Shown: positions 28,487 through 39,307, counted from the first letter of the stretch. The stretch: DNA of 64,000 bases from Photobacterium phosphoreum (GCF_002954725.1 NZ_MSCQ01000001.1:396059-460058), one strand, 5' to 3'. Made by a program: numbers and translations. The notes: generated by a model from the sequence alone, not told the origin.

Positions 28487-30109
28487 TTGAAGATTAAACG
28501 ATTTTTTGCCAAGGATATGAGAACGGCACTTAGCGAAGTAAAAGAAGAACTTGGCCCTGATGCAGTGATTATGTCAAATAAAAAGGTTGCTGGCGGTGTT
28601 GAAATTGTTGCCGCTGTTGATACCGATGCGAGTCCAGTAATGGCTAAAACGCATCATGTAGTGCGTGATGAATTAGAGCAGGGATTAGGTCAAGCTAGAC
28701 GCAAACTTGCTGATGATAAAGTCAATGTCACACCATCGATATCAAAGCAGTTTGCGAGTGTTTTACAAAATTATGCCGCGACCACTGACACCCCTGACAA
28801 TATGGCGTCAGTTGATTCATTAACCGCATTATTACAGCGCCAATCTAAGCATCAAGACCAGCAGCAACCTCAAGCAAGTCGTGCGAGTGATCTTAACCGA
28901 GATCAAACGCGACAACATTATTATCACAGTGATAACCATGAGCAACATCGCCAATCACAGGGTATTAATCATCAACAGCCACCGTCACGATCTAAACCAA
29001 CACGACGCTATGATGATCACTCCCAAGATCTTAATGTCGGTGATTATAACCGTCCATCATCAAAACACTATGAACGTGAAATTGCCGTTGGTCGCAATGA
29101 TCATGGGTCAACAGCTCGAAAACCGCGTTTAGATCCGAGCCGTTATGAAGTTAAAGGCGCTCGAAAAGACGATGAATTAGAGACGATGCGCGCTGAGATT
29201 ATCGCTATTCGACGCTTATTAGAACATCAATTATCAGGGCTGATGTGGCAGGAAGTTGAACGTCAAGAGCCAATGCGAGCGATGATGATCAAGCGGCTTG
29301 AAAAAATGGGGTTATCTGATCAATTAGCCGATCAATTAGCGTGTTACATTCCCGAAGATTTACCTACCAATGAAGCATGGCCCGCTTTACTTGATTTATT
29401 AGCGGATCAATTACTCACCACCGATGACTGTATTTTAGAAACGGGGGGGGTTGTGGCATTACTGGGGCCGACAGGTGTCGGTAAAACGACCACTGTTGCC
29501 AAACTGGCAGCGCGGGCAGCAATGGAGTTTGGTCCTAATCAAATTGCGTTGGTAACCACCGATAATTATCGAATTGGTGCCCATGAACAATTGGCGACTT
29601 ATGGTCGAATTATGGGGTGTCCGGTAAGAGTGGCTAAAGATGCTCAGGAATTGGCCGATATACTACATCAGTTACGTCATCGTCGGTTAGTGTTGCTTGA
29701 TACTGCTGGTATGGGTCAACGGGATATTCGCTTATCTGAGCAATTAGATACCTTAATGCAAAACAGTGGCGCTAAAATTCGTAGTTATTTAGTGATGCCA
29801 GCGACATCACAACGACGAGTGCTTGAAGAAACCATTGAGCATTTTCGGCGTATTCCGTTATCTGGTTGTGTGTTGACCAAACTTGATGAATCGTTAAGTT
29901 TGGGGGAAATAATCTGTGTTGCTATTCAAAATGCGTTACCGATTGCTTATTTAGCTGATGGGCAACGGGTGCCTGAAGACTTGAAAGTGGCCACCGGAAA
30001 GTACCTAGTTTCGCGTGCCAATGAGTTGTTAGAACTCGAACTCTCACAGCAATCTCATGTCTGGTCTAGTGATAGTTCAGATAACAATGCGGCCGATTTT
30101 TATGACTGA
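28487..30109 (+). CDS. flhF: polar flagellar placement GTPase FlhF
   Basis: FlhF is an SRP-type GTPase that directs the flagellum to the pole. It starts at TTG with AGGGA upstream and MKIKRFFAKDMRTALSEVKE, the family N-terminus. The B domain is followed by a long linker (about 125-225) unusually rich in H, Q, R and D. The NG domain has P-loop GPTGVGKTT, then DTAGMGQRD, and TKLDE near the end. Length 540 is typical for Vibrio. A run of eight G (29443-29450) lies just before the P-loop. The last codons overlap the flhG start. Confidence 0.94.
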   Translation: MKIKRFFAKDMRTALSEVKEELGPDAVIMSNKKVAGGVEIVAAVDTDASPVMAKTHHVVRDELEQGLGQARRKLADDKVNVTPSISKQFASVLQNYAATTDTPDNMASVDSLTALLQRQSKHQDQQQPQASRASDLNRDQTRQHYYHSDNHEQHRQSQGINHQQPPSRSKPTRRYDDHSQDLNVGDYNRPSSKHYEREIAVGRNDHGSTARKPRLDPSRYEVKGARKDDELETMRAEIIAIRRLLEHQLSGLMWQEVERQEPMRAMMIKRLEKMGLSDQLADQLACYIPEDLPTNEAWPALLDLLADQLLTTDDCILETGGVVALLGPTGVGKTTTVAKLAARAAMEFGPNQIALVTTDNYRIGAHEQLATYGRIMGCPVRVAKDAQELADILHQLRHRRLVLLDTAGMGQRDIRLSEQLDTLMQNSGAKIRSYLVMPATSQRRVLEETIEHFRRIPLSGCVLTKLDESLSLGEIICVAIQNALPIAYLADGQRVPEDLKVATGKYLVSRANELLELELSQQSHVWSSDSSDNNAADFYD

Positions 30110-30992
30110 GAACATCATGTACGATCAAGCGAGTGGTTTACGTCGAATGACCCAATTAACGTCGACAAAAGTCATTACTGTTACGGGCGGAAAAGGTGGC
30201 GTAGGTAAAACCAGCGTTGCGCTTAATATGGCCATTTCAATGGCTCGTCAAGGCAAGCGCGTTATGGTGCTTGATGCTGATCTTGGATTAGCAAATGTTG
30301 ATGTGATGCTCGGTTTACGTGCTGGGCGTAATTTGTCGCATGTATTAGCAGGGTTATGTGAGCTTGCCGATATTATTATCGAAGGTCCTTATGGGGTGAA
30401 AATTATTCCATCGGCTTCTGGTACGCAAAATATGGCGGAACTAACGCCAGCGCAACATGTAGGGTTGATTCGAGCATTTGGTAGTTTACAACATGAGTTA
30501 GATTTTTTGATTGTCGATACCGCCGCGGGTATTTCTGACATGGTGCTGAGTTTTGCGCGTGCAGCTCAAGACATTGTTATTGTTGTCTGTGATGAACCTA
30601 CTTCGATCACAGATGCGTACGCATTAATGAAAATTTTGAGTCGTGAGTATGATATTCAACGATTTAAGATTGTTGCCAACATGGTTCGTAGTTATCGTGA
30701 AGGACGTGATTTATTCATTAAGTTAACCCGAGTTACGGAACGTTTTCTTGATGCTAATCTTGAACTTGCCGCATGCATCCCTCTTGATGATAACGTTCGC
30801 CAAGCGGTGAAACGTCAAAAAATGGTGGTTGAGGCATTTCCACATACGCCTGCTGCGTTAGCATTGAATTCATTAGCATCAAAAGCGATGACATGGCCTA
30901 TTCCTCATCATCCAGGAGGGCATTTAGAGTTTTTTGTGGAACGATTATTAGTGCATAAACCGCGAGCCATGGAGGCATTTAGTCGTGAATAA
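30102..30992 (+). CDS. flhG: flagellar number regulator FlhG (FleN), MinD-like ATPase
   Basis: FlhG is a ParA/MinD-family ATPase that limits flagellar number by restraining FlhF and FlrA. The deviant Walker A is GGKGGVGKTSV, and LDADLGLANVDVMLGL follows. The start at 30102 (MTENIMYDQASGLRRMTQ) is the family start: Vibrio FlhG also begins MTEN with QASGLRR. The frame is open from 30057, but that would lie deep inside flhF. It overlaps flhF by 8 bases and fliA by 8 bases. Length 296. Confidence 0.95.
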   Translation: MTENIMYDQASGLRRMTQLTSTKVITVTGGKGGVGKTSVALNMAISMARQGKRVMVLDADLGLANVDVMLGLRAGRNLSHVLAGLCELADIIIEGPYGVKIIPSASGTQNMAELTPAQHVGLIRAFGSLQHELDFLIVDTAAGISDMVLSFARAAQDIVIVVCDEPTSITDAYALMKILSREYDIQRFKIVANMVRSYREGRDLFIKLTRVTERFLDANLELAACIPLDDNVRQAVKRQKMVVEAFPHTPAALALNSLASKAMTWPIPHHPGGHLEFFVERLLVHKPRAMEAFSRE

Positions 30993-31707
30993 AACGTTAA
31001 CTTATAGCTGTTATCAACCCAGCCCGCAGGCATTTATTGAACGTTACTCGACGTTGGTAAAGCGAATTGCACACCATTTAATGGCGCGGTTGCCACCCAA
31101 TGTGTTGGTCGAAGATCTGATTCAATCAGGGATGATCGGTTTGTTAGAAGCCCAGCGAAATTATGATCCCACCAAAGGGGCCAGTTTTGAAACTTTTGCA
31201 GGTATTCGTATTCGTGGAGCAATGCTAGATGATATTCGACGTGGTGATTGGGTGCCACGCTCAGTATATAAAAATAGTCGCCGCATTAGTGATGCGATTT
31301 CACAGCTTGAGCATCGCCTTGGGCGTGATCCAAGTGACAATGAAATCGCACAGTTTCTTGAGATGCCATTAGAGCAATATCATCAGGCACTAAATGACGT
31401 CAATTGTGGTCGTATTGTCGGTATTGCCGATCTTGCTGGTGGCGAAGAAACGATGGTCAATGACAATAATATTGATCAGAACGTGCCATTTCAAAATGTG
31501 GTTGAGGACAGTTTTCGGCATAACTTAGCGGCTGCCATTAAAACCTTGCCTGAACGAGAAGCATTAGTGCTGTCGTTGTATTACGACGAAGAAATGAATT
31601 TAAAAGAAATAGGGGCTGTTATTGGCGTGAGTGAATCGCGCATTTGCCAGATTCATAGCCAAGCAATGCAGCGATTACGGGCTAAGTTACAAGCTTGGGC
31701 TGCGTGA
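30985..31707 (+). CDS. fliA: flagellar sigma factor FliA (sigma-28)
   Basis: FliA directs late flagellar genes such as flagellin and chemotaxis genes and is held by the anti-sigma FlgM. GTG start at 30985 with GGAGG upstream in the end of flhG. Region 2 has [20 protein letters not shown] and [20 protein letters not shown]. Region 3 has [20 protein letters not shown]. Region 4 has [20 protein letters not shown] and [18 protein letters not shown]. Length 240 is normal. Confidence 0.96.
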   Translation: MNKTLTYSCYQPSPQAFIERYSTLVKRIAHHLMARLPPNVLVEDLIQSGMIGLLEAQRNYDPTKGASFETFAGIRIRGAMLDDIRRGDWVPRSVYKNSRRISDAISQLEHRLGRDPSDNEIAQFLEMPLEQYHQALNDVNCGRIVGIADLAGGEETMVNDNNIDQNVPFQNVVEDSFRHNLAAAIKTLPEREALVLSLYYDEEMNLKEIGAVIGVSESRICQIHSQAMQRLRAKLQAWAA

Positions 31708-31774
31708 TGTAAAACATAGTAACCGCCATTATTTTATAACTTACAACAACACAGGTTTCGCTGTGGAGGCAATT

Positions 31775-32158
31775 TTGAATACTAATATGAAAATTCTTAT
31801 TGTTGATGATTTTTCAACAATGCGTCGTATCGTAAAAAATTTACTGCGTGATTTAGGGTTTAATAATACTGTTGAAGCGGATGATGGTATTACCGCATTG
31901 CCGTTATTAAAGCGCGGTGATTTCGATTTTGTGGTGACGGATTGGAATATGCCCGGTATGCAAGGGATTGATTTGTTACGTCATATTCGCGCAGATGAAA
32001 AATTAAAACATTTACCAGTATTAATGATTACTGCTGAAGCTAAGCGTGAGCAGATTATTGAAGCGGCTCAAGCTGGCGTTAATGGCTATATTGTAAAACC
32101 GTTTAATGCCGCGACATTAAAAGAAAAACTCGCGAAGATTTTTGAACGATTACAGTAG
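31775..32158 (+). CDS. cheY: chemotaxis response regulator CheY
   Basis: CheY carries the signal from CheA to FliM. In the chosen numbering the acidic pair is D11-D12, the phosphorylation site D56 (VVTDWNMPG), and T86, Y105 and K108 are all present. The start is uncertain. TTG at 31775 has GGAGG five bases upstream (127 residues), and I use it. An in-frame GTG at 31763 gives the longer [10 protein letters not shown] form, and an ATG lies at 31787. The frame is open much further upstream only because it overlaps the fliA end. First gene of the che group. Confidence 0.95.
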   Translation: MNTNMKILIVDDFSTMRRIVKNLLRDLGFNNTVEADDGITALPLLKRGDFDFVVTDWNMPGMQGIDLLRHIRADEKLKHLPVLMITAEAKREQIIEAAQAGVNGYIVKPFNAATLKEKLAKIFERLQ

Positions 32159-32189
32159 TTATTGTGTTTCGGCATAGGGAAATAGCGTC

Positions 32190-32909
32190 ATGATTTCATT
32201 AGAGCAAGCACAGCAATTAGTGGTGTTGCTTGAGCAAGGACAGCAACAACAAGCCAATACGTTAGTGCAAACTTTAGTTGAAGAACATCATGCACCTATG
32301 TATGAAGAAGTAGGGAAAATGACTCGCCAGTTGCATGACTCCTTGGTGAGTTTTCGACAGGACTCTCGGTGGAATGACTTAGCTAAAACCGACATTCCAG
32401 ATGCGCGTGATAGTTTATCCTATGTGATTGATAAAACAGAAGCGGCCGCTAATCGCACCATGGATGCGGTTGAGATCACCTTGCCTATTGCCGAACAATT
32501 ACAACAAACACTGCTTAGCCTTCATCCGCAATGGCAGCGATTAATGGCCGGACAAATTGCTTTAACTGAGTTTAAACAGCTTTGTCATGATATTAATGCG
32601 TTATTGCTCCAAGTTGATCAAGATAGTTCGCTGTTACGTGAGCATTTAACTGATATTTTAATGGCACAAGATTTTCAAGATCTTACCGGACAAGTTATAC
32701 GTCGAGTGATCACCTTAGTGCACGAAGTTGAGCAGCGAATGCTTGATATTTTACAAGCATTTGGTATTGAACAAGCCCCACTTTTTAGTAGCGAAACATT
32801 ACCGTCAACGATCACTGCCGAAGGGCCGATTATTAATCCTCAGCAACGTAAAGATGCAGTTTCATCACAGGATGATGTGGATGATTTGCTTTCAAGTCTT
32901 GGATTTTAG
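32190..32909 (+). CDS. cheZ: CheY-P phosphatase CheZ
   Basis: CheZ removes phosphate from CheY-P. It is a 239-residue helical protein with the central family region SLSYVIDKTEAAANRTMDAV and the active-site stretch ILMAQDFQDLTGQVIRRVI, whose glutamine is catalytic. The C-terminal tail DDVDDLLSSLGF is the CheY-binding peptide. It lies 31 bases after cheY and 9 bases before cheA. Confidence 0.95.
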   Translation: MISLEQAQQLVVLLEQGQQQQANTLVQTLVEEHHAPMYEEVGKMTRQLHDSLVSFRQDSRWNDLAKTDIPDARDSLSYVIDKTEAAANRTMDAVEITLPIAEQLQQTLLSLHPQWQRLMAGQIALTEFKQLCHDINALLLQVDQDSSLLREHLTDILMAQDFQDLTGQVIRRVITLVHEVEQRMLDILQAFGIEQAPLFSSETLPSTITAEGPIINPQQRKDAVSSQDDVDDLLSSLGF

Positions 32910-32918
32910 AGGGAATTT

Positions 32919-35159
32919 ATGAGTTTTGATTTAGATGAAGATATCCTACAAGACTTTTTGATTGAAGCTGGGGAAATCCTTGAATTATTGTCAGAGCAAC
33001 TGGTTGAACTTGAACGGCGTCCTGACGATGGTGAATTGTTAAACGCAATATTTCGTGGTTTCCATACCGTTAAAGGCGGCGCTGGCTTTTTATCTTTAGG
33101 TGAGCTCGTTGATGCTTGTCATGGCGCTGAAAACGTATTTGATCTGTTACGGACCGGTAAGCGTAAAGTCACATCAGAGCTAATGGATGTGATTTTAGAG
33201 GCGTTAGATTGCATCAATGTTATGTTTGCTCAAGTACAAGCGCACCAGCCATTAAAACGAGCAGAGCAAACGTTGTTGGATCAATTACATCATTATAGTT
33301 TGCCACCCTCAGCTGTTGAAGCGACTGTCAATGCCAGCGCTGAAATGACAATGGTTGCTGCAGAACCTTCATCGGTATCTTCATCGAGTGCGATTGCTGC
33401 TGATTCTATTAATGATATTACTCAAGATGAGTTTGAACGCCTATTAGATGAATTGCATGGTATTGGTAACTCACCGTCTTCATTATCGATACCTCCATCT
33501 TCTGTTATTGTAAGTAGCAGTAGCAGTAGCAGTAGCAGTAGCAGTAGCAGTAGCAGTATGAGTGTTGAGAGTAATGACATTACTGATGATGAATTTGAAC
33601 GTTTATTAGATGAATTACATGGCAGTGGTAATGCCCCTGGTGCTGTAGATTCATTGATAACAACGTCTGCAACGGATTCGACCGCCACTTCTACTGCGAC
33701 AGCCATGACGCCAGTAACGAATAAAGAAAATCTGGCTGTTGTTAATGATGATCTGATGACCGATGATGAGTTTGAAAACCTGTTAGATGAATTACATGGT
33801 CTTGGTCGTGCACCTCAGGTTACTATTACGCCAGCAGTTGAGACGCCATTAAGTCCCCCATCTAATGATCCATTTGCAGCGATAAACCCTCATGTACCGA
33901 CGCATGTAGCCGTAAGCAAGGTTGCGGTTGAGCCTGTGAATAAGCCTCTATTATTAGCAGAAAAAGAGAAACCCAAGCCCAAGCCTCAAGCCGAAACTAC
34001 CGTACGTGTTGATACTTCAACTCTTGATATCATTATGAATATGGTGGGTGAGTTGGTATTAGTACGTAATCGGTTGGTGAGTTTAGGTTTAAATACTACC
34101 GATGAAGAAATGTCAAAAGCGGTATCAACATTGGATGTTGTGACGGCAGATCTTCAAGGTGCGGTAATGAAAACCCGCATGCAACCGATCAAGAAAGTAT
34201 TTGGTCGTTTTCCTCGCGTAGTGCGTGATTTAGCCCGTAGTCTGAATAAAGAAATTGTGCTTGAAATGGAGGGTGAAGATACCGATCTTGATAAAAACTT
34301 AGTCGAAGCGCTTGCCGATCCATTAGTACATTTAGTCCGTAATTCGGTTGACCATGGTATTGAAATGCCTGCTGTACGTGAGCAAGCGGGTAAATCCCCA
34401 ATAGGTAAAGTGCTGTTATCAGCTTCACAAGAAGGGGATCATATTCGTTTAACCATTGCTGATGATGGTAGTGGTATGGATGCCAATAAATTACGTCAAA
34501 TCGCGATTGATCGCGGCATGATGGATAGTGATGCCGCTTCACGCTTAAGTGATAATGATGCTTATAATCTGATTTTTGCGCCAGGATTCTCAACCAAAAA
34601 AGAGATTTCAGATATTTCAGGGCGCGGCGTTGGTATGGATGTGGTTAAAACCAGTATTAACCAACTCAATGGCTCAATCATTATTGATTCAACCTTAGGC
34701 AAAGGAACACGAATTGATATTAAAGTGCCGCTAACGTTAGCGATCTTACCGACATTAATGGTGGGTGTTGCTCACCAACCGTTCGCTTTACCTTTGGCAA
34801 GTGTTAATGAAATATTCCATTTAGATTTAACAAAAACTCACACTGTTGATGGCCAACTGACCATTATTGTGCGCGAAAAAGCGATTCCGCTATTTTACCT
34901 GCAAGATTGGTTGTCAAAAAAAGCCCCCGTTAACAAGCCACATAGTAGCTATGGTCACGTGGTGATTGTACAAACAGGGCATCAGCGGGTTGGATTTGTG
35001 GTTGATAGTCTGATTGGTCAAGAAGAAGTGGTGATTAAGCCATTAGATAAATTGCTAAAAGGCACCCCCGGTATGGCAGGAGCGACGATCACCAGTGATG
35101 GGCATATTGCACTTATTTTAGATGTGCCTAATCTGTTAAATCATTATGTAAGACGTTAA
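32919..35159 (+). CDS. cheA: chemotaxis histidine kinase CheA with triple-motif linker
   Basis: CheA receives signals from receptors and phosphorylates CheY and CheB. The Hpt domain has H49 in GFHTVKGGAGF. The P3 dimerisation, P4 ATPase (DPLVHLVRNSVDHGIE, then DDGSGMD and GRGVGMDVV) and P5 CheW-like regulatory domain follow from about residue 365. The segment between (about 130-360) contains DEFERLLDELHG at 170-181 and 224-235 and DEFENLLDELHG at 283-294. Fifteen serines begin at residue 199, encoded by (AGTAGC)7 AGT. In Vibrio this linker is the LID region bound by ParP, whose gene lies downstream. Length 746. Confidence 0.95.
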   Translation: MSFDLDEDILQDFLIEAGEILELLSEQLVELERRPDDGELLNAIFRGFHTVKGGAGFLSLGELVDACHGAENVFDLLRTGKRKVTSELMDVILEALDCINVMFAQVQAHQPLKRAEQTLLDQLHHYSLPPSAVEATVNASAEMTMVAAEPSSVSSSSAIAADSINDITQDEFERLLDELHGIGNSPSSLSIPPSSVIVSSSSSSSSSSSSSSSMSVESNDITDDEFERLLDELHGSGNAPGAVDSLITTSATDSTATSTATAMTPVTNKENLAVVNDDLMTDDEFENLLDELHGLGRAPQVTITPAVETPLSPPSNDPFAAINPHVPTHVAVSKVAVEPVNKPLLLAEKEKPKPKPQAETTVRVDTSTLDIIMNMVGELVLVRNRLVSLGLNTTDEEMSKAVSTLDVVTADLQGAVMKTRMQPIKKVFGRFPRVVRDLARSLNKEIVLEMEGEDTDLDKNLVEALADPLVHLVRNSVDHGIEMPAVREQAGKSPIGKVLLSASQEGDHIRLTIADDGSGMDANKLRQIAIDRGMMDSDAASRLSDNDAYNLIFAPGFSTKKEISDISGRGVGMDVVKTSINQLNGSIIIDSTLGKGTRIDIKVPLTLAILPTLMVGVAHQPFALPLASVNEIFHLDLTKTHTVDGQLTIIVREKAIPLFYLQDWLSKKAPVNKPHSSYGHVVIVQTGHQRVGFVVDSLIGQEEVVIKPLDKLLKGTPGMAGATITSDGHIALILDVPNLLNHYVRR
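33513..33557 (+). repeat. hexanucleotide repeat (AGTAGC)7 in cheA
   Basis: Seven copies of AGTAGC plus one AGT code for fifteen serines. The unit is six bases, so copy-number change keeps the frame and only alters the distance between the first and second DEFExLLDELHG motifs. Confidence 0.95.
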
Positions 35160-35233
35160 TTATTAACAATAATAATCCATTATTCGTGAGTGTTTAGGTC
35201 GGCTGTATTGTTTATGTAAAGGAATAACAACAA

Positions 35234-36412
35234 ATGGCAATAAAGGTGTTAGTGGTTGACGATTCAAGTTTCTTTCGTCGTCGAATGAGTGAAATTATTA
35301 ATGCTGATCCTCGATTAACGGTTGTCGGTAATGCCACAAATGGTAAAGAAGCGTGTGAACTGGTTAAAGTGTTACAACCTGATGTCATTACCATGGATAT
35401 TGAAATGCCAGTGATGGATGGTATTACCGCCGTTCGTGAAATCATGAAAATTGCCCCAACACCTATTTTGATGTTTTCTTCTTTAACGCAAGCGGGCGCA
35501 AAAGCGACCTTAGATGCATTAGATGCTGGCGCTTTAGATTTCTTGCCGAAAAAATTTGAAGACATTGCCCGTAACCGTGATGAAGCGGTCGATTTATTGC
35601 AAAAACGGGTAGCTGAACTGGCAGGTAAACGCTTTTATTTACGGCGAAATAATGGTGCATCATCGGCGATAAAACCAGTATCTACCCCCTCTGTTCGTGC
35701 TACTGTCGCGATGATGCCGAATGTGGCGACGACAACGAACACACGAATATCAACGGGTGCTACAAGTACGAGCCGCGCTGTTACTGGGGCCGTAATTACG
35801 CCTAAAATACCATTACGTTTTAAAGCATCAGGTAAAAAATATCAGTTGGTGGCAATTGGAACTTCAACCGGTGGGCCTGTTGCTTTACAACAAATCCTGA
35901 CTCAATTGCCCGCTAATTTTCCTTCTCCGATTCTATTAGTTCAGCATATGCCAATGTCATTTACTCCTGCATTTGCCGTACGATTAAATAATTTGTGTCG
36001 TATTGAAGTAAAAGAAGCTCAAGATGGCGATATACTACGTGCGGGTGTGGCTTATTTAGCACCAGGTGGGCAGCAGATGATGGTTGATGGGCGAGCACCA
36101 AATGCACGACTGCGTATTATCGACAGTGGCGAACGGATGAATTATAAACCTTGTGTTGATGTAACGTTTGGCTCTGCGGCTAAAGTGTTTAATGATCGAG
36201 TGCTATCTATAGTGCTGACCGGTATGGGCGCTGATGGTCGTGATGGTGCGCGGATGTTAAAAGCCAATGGTTCTACCGTGTGGGCTCAAGATGAAGAGAG
36301 CTGTGTTGTCTATGGTATGCCACAAGCGGTTGCTAAAGCAGGCATTTCTAGTCATGATCTTCCCCTCGACCGTATTGCGGAATGTATTTTAATTGAATTG
36401 GGTTTGTCGTGA
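35234..36412 (+). CDS. cheB: chemotaxis methylesterase CheB
   Basis: CheB demethylates and deamidates chemoreceptors when phosphorylated by CheA. The receiver domain has D9-D10 and the phosphorylation site D55 ([12 protein letters not shown]). The esterase domain has the serine in [13 protein letters not shown], the histidine in LVQHMPMSF and the aspartate in [14 protein letters not shown] Thr/Ala-rich linker of about 50 residues joins them. Length 392. No cheR is nearby. ribosome binding site AAAGGA. Confidence 0.95.
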   Translation: MAIKVLVVDDSSFFRRRMSEIINADPRLTVVGNATNGKEACELVKVLQPDVITMDIEMPVMDGITAVREIMKIAPTPILMFSSLTQAGAKATLDALDAGALDFLPKKFEDIARNRDEAVDLLQKRVAELAGKRFYLRRNNGASSAIKPVSTPSVRATVAMMPNVATTTNTRISTGATSTSRAVTGAVITPKIPLRFKASGKKYQLVAIGTSTGGPVALQQILTQLPANFPSPILLVQHMPMSFTPAFAVRLNNLCRIEVKEAQDGDILRAGVAYLAPGGQQMMVDGRAPNARLRIIDSGERMNYKPCVDVTFGSAAKVFNDRVLSIVLTGMGADGRDGARMLKANGSTVWAQDEESCVVYGMPQAVAKAGISSHDLPLDRIAECILIELGLS

Positions 36413-36422
36413 GGAGTTAACG

Positions 36423-37191
36423 GTGGTTGTTTGGAGTATTGCAAACCAAAAGGGTGGAGTAGGGAAAACGACCACTACCATAGCATTAGCAGGATTATTA
36501 AGTGAACAAAACCAACGGGTATTAGTGGTTGATACTGATCCCCATGGTTCATTAACAACCTATTTAAATTTTGATGCAGATTACGTGCCTGCTAGCTTAT
36601 TTGATTTATTTCAATTGCCAGAAATTGATCGTGACGGTGTTAGGAAATTAATACTAAGTACCACATTTAACAATATTGATATTATTCCTGCTCATATGTC
36701 ATTAGCGACCTTAGATCGTTCGATGGGTAACCGCAGTGGTATGGGATTAGTGTTAAAAAAAGCCTTACACAGTGTTGCGGCTGATTATGACTACGTACTT
36801 ATTGATTGCCCGCCCATTCTAGGGGTAATGATGGTTAATGCCTTGGCGGCCAGTGATCGTATATTAATTCCAGTACAAACAGAGTTTTTAGCCATGAAAG
36901 GCTTAGAACGGATGTTGCGCACATTGCAGATTATGCAGCGTTCAAAACCAACGGAATTTGATGTCACTATTATTCCGACTATGTATGACAAGCGTACGCG
37001 CGCATCATTACAGACACTGCAAGATTTAAAAACCCGCTATCCTGATCAAGTATGGACATCAGCGATTCCGATTGATACTAAATTTCGAGATGCCAGTATT
37101 AAACATATGCCGCCATCGTTGTATGCTCATAATTGTCGTGGTGTTTTTGCTTACAAGACCTTACTGAGCCATTTAACAAGGTTGGCGCACA

Positions 37192-37199
<8 letters not shown>
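36423..37199 (+). CDS. parC: ParA-like ATPase ParC for chemotaxis array positioning
   Basis: ParC is a ParA-family ATPase that recruits chemotaxis arrays to the flagellated pole in Vibrio. The deviant Walker A is [12 protein letters not shown] at about residues 7-18, with [12 protein letters not shown] and LIDCPPILG following. The GTG at 36423 has GAGGAG six bases upstream and gives [12 protein letters not shown], the family start. An ATG at 36393 is in frame but inside cheB. Length 258. The end overlaps parP by 8 bases. The symbol parC here follows Vibrio use and is unrelated to topoisomerase IV. Confidence 0.92.
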
Positions 37200-38001
<802 letters not shown>

Positions 38002-38021
38002 GGCATTAAAGAGGAAATAAT

Positions 38022-38516
38022 ATGTCGCAAGTAAATATAACGGAAATACAAAAAGATAGCGTTAACGATCAGGTATTACAGTGGGTTACCTTTCAATTAG
38101 AAAATGAAACCTACGGCATTAATGTTATGCAGGTACGCGAAGTTTTACGCTATTCAGACATAGCACCAGTACCGGGTGCGCCTGATTACGTGATTGGTAT
38201 TATTAATTTACGTGGCAATGTTGTTACCGTTATTGATACTCGTGCCCGTTTTGGTTTGCAGCATGGTGAGATTTCAGATAGCACACGGATTGTGATCATT
38301 GAAGCAGAAACGCAAGTGATCGGTATTTTAGTCGATAGTGTGGCTGAAGTGGTTTATCTGCGTAACTCTGAAATTGATAGCACCCCGTGTGTTGGTACTG
38401 AAGAAAGTGGCAAGTTTATTCAAGGTGTCAGTAACCATGATGATCAATTATTGATTTTAGTTGATTTAAATAAACTCTTGTCTGACGACGAATGGGATGA
38501 GATGGCGTATTTGTAA
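38022..38516 (+). CDS. cheW: chemotaxis coupling protein CheW
   Basis: CheW couples receptors to CheA in the array. The full 164 residues are one CheW domain: LQWVTFQLENETYGINVMQV, then PVPGAPDYVIGIINLRGNVV and a closing LLILVDLNKLLSDDEW. AGAGGAA precedes the ATG. The stop codon shares one base with the next start (taATG), so the DUF2802 gene is translationally coupled. Confidence 0.96.
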   Translation: MSQVNITEIQKDSVNDQVLQWVTFQLENETYGINVMQVREVLRYSDIAPVPGAPDYVIGIINLRGNVVTVIDTRARFGLQHGEISDSTRIVIIEAETQVIGILVDSVAEVVYLRNSEIDSTPCVGTEESGKFIQGVSNHDDQLLILVDLNKLLSDDEWDEMAYL

Positions 38517-38950
38517 TGGATATTATCCTTCAACAATGGTTACCTGTTGCGATCTCTATCATTATTGCATTCACTGCCGCAGTGCTTATTGGTCGTGAGC
38601 GTCGAGCACGACAAGCATTAGAAATGAAATTTGCAGCGATTGAAACCGTCTTAAAAAACTCACGTTTGCAGCATGAAAGCTTAACTAAACAATTGAATGA
38701 ACTGCGTACTGGTAGCTTGGGTATGAGTGATAAGTTAGTTGATTTGATTGAGCAGATTGAACGGGTTGAAATTCGTCAAAATGAAATAGCGATGAATGAT
38801 TCTGGGGGGCGGTTATACAGTCGTGCCAGTAAAATGGTTGAGCTGGGGGCGGATGTTAACGAATTAATGAAAGAATGCGATTTGCCGAAAGCCGAAGCTG
38901 AATTATTACTGAGTTTACAAAAAAGTATGCCGCAACATTATCGCCGTTAG
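38516..38950 (+). CDS. DUF2802 family membrane-anchored coiled-coil protein
   Basis: The 144-residue product has one N-terminal membrane helix (about 8-24, WLPVAISIIIAFTAAVLIGR), then a coiled coil (35-95), and a C-terminal helix-turn-helix-like end (KMVELGADVNELMKECDLPK followed by AEAELLLSL) seen in DUF2802 proteins. The same family follows cheW in Vibrio and Pseudomonas, so a link with the chemotaxis array or flagellum is likely but its role is not known to me. Last + strand gene of the cluster. Confidence 0.8.
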   Translation: MDIILQQWLPVAISIIIAFTAAVLIGRERRARQALEMKFAAIETVLKNSRLQHESLTKQLNELRTGSLGMSDKLVDLIEQIERVEIRQNEIAMNDSGGRLYSRASKMVELGADVNELMKECDLPKAEAELLLSLQKSMPQHYRR

Positions 38951-38978
38951 TGGGGATAACGATATCAATCTATTAGAT

Positions 38979-39290
38979 CTATGCAGTAATATCAATCTTT
39001 TCAAACCCTTCCCATCCTGGAGGGGTTTTGCCGTTTAGATACCATGAAAATGCAATTAATTCGGCAATAATAAGATACAGTTCTTCAGGAATATGATCAC
39101 CGAGCTCAAAGCTATTAAGGTATTGGGCTAATACTGGATCTTGATGAATTAACCCGCCTTGTTGTTTTACTTGCTCAATAATGTGCTGCGCTAATTTATC
39201 GTAACTTTTAGCGGCAATATAAGGGCTTTGCTCACCATCATAGCGTAGCGCAATTGCTTGTTGCGCGTTTGAGGTTGATTTGCTTGTCAT
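38979..39290 (-). CDS. FlhB C-terminal-domain-like protein
   Basis: Small protein of 103 residues that corresponds only to the part of FlhB after the NPxH cleavage site. AIALRYDGEQSPYIAAKSYD lines up with SVALRYD... of FlhB at 25046-26176, followed by the same helix-strand order (DKLAQHIIEQV, DPVLAQYL, IPEELYLIIAELIAF). The four membrane helices and the NPxH motif are missing. Similar stand-alone proteins exist as FlhX in Campylobacter and YlqH in Bacillus. It lies 17 bases downstream of the FliK-like gene and convergent to cheW-DUF2802. Confidence 0.85.
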   Translation of the reverse strand: MTSKSTSNAQQAIALRYDGEQSPYIAAKSYDKLAQHIIEQVKQQGGLIHQDPVLAQYLNSFELGDHIPEELYLIIAELIAFSWYLNGKTPPGWEGFEKIDITA

Positions 39291-39307
39291 ATTAATCCCT
39301 TTTGTTA

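Noticed and set aside
33513..33557. tandem repeats as a CRISPR array
   Set aside because: Units are six bases, inside coding frames and without spacers; the same holds for 37396-37521 and 20613-20660.
33422..33706. reverse-strand poly-leucine frame in cheA
   Set aside because: Shadow of the (AGTAGC)7 repeat in the real cheA frame.
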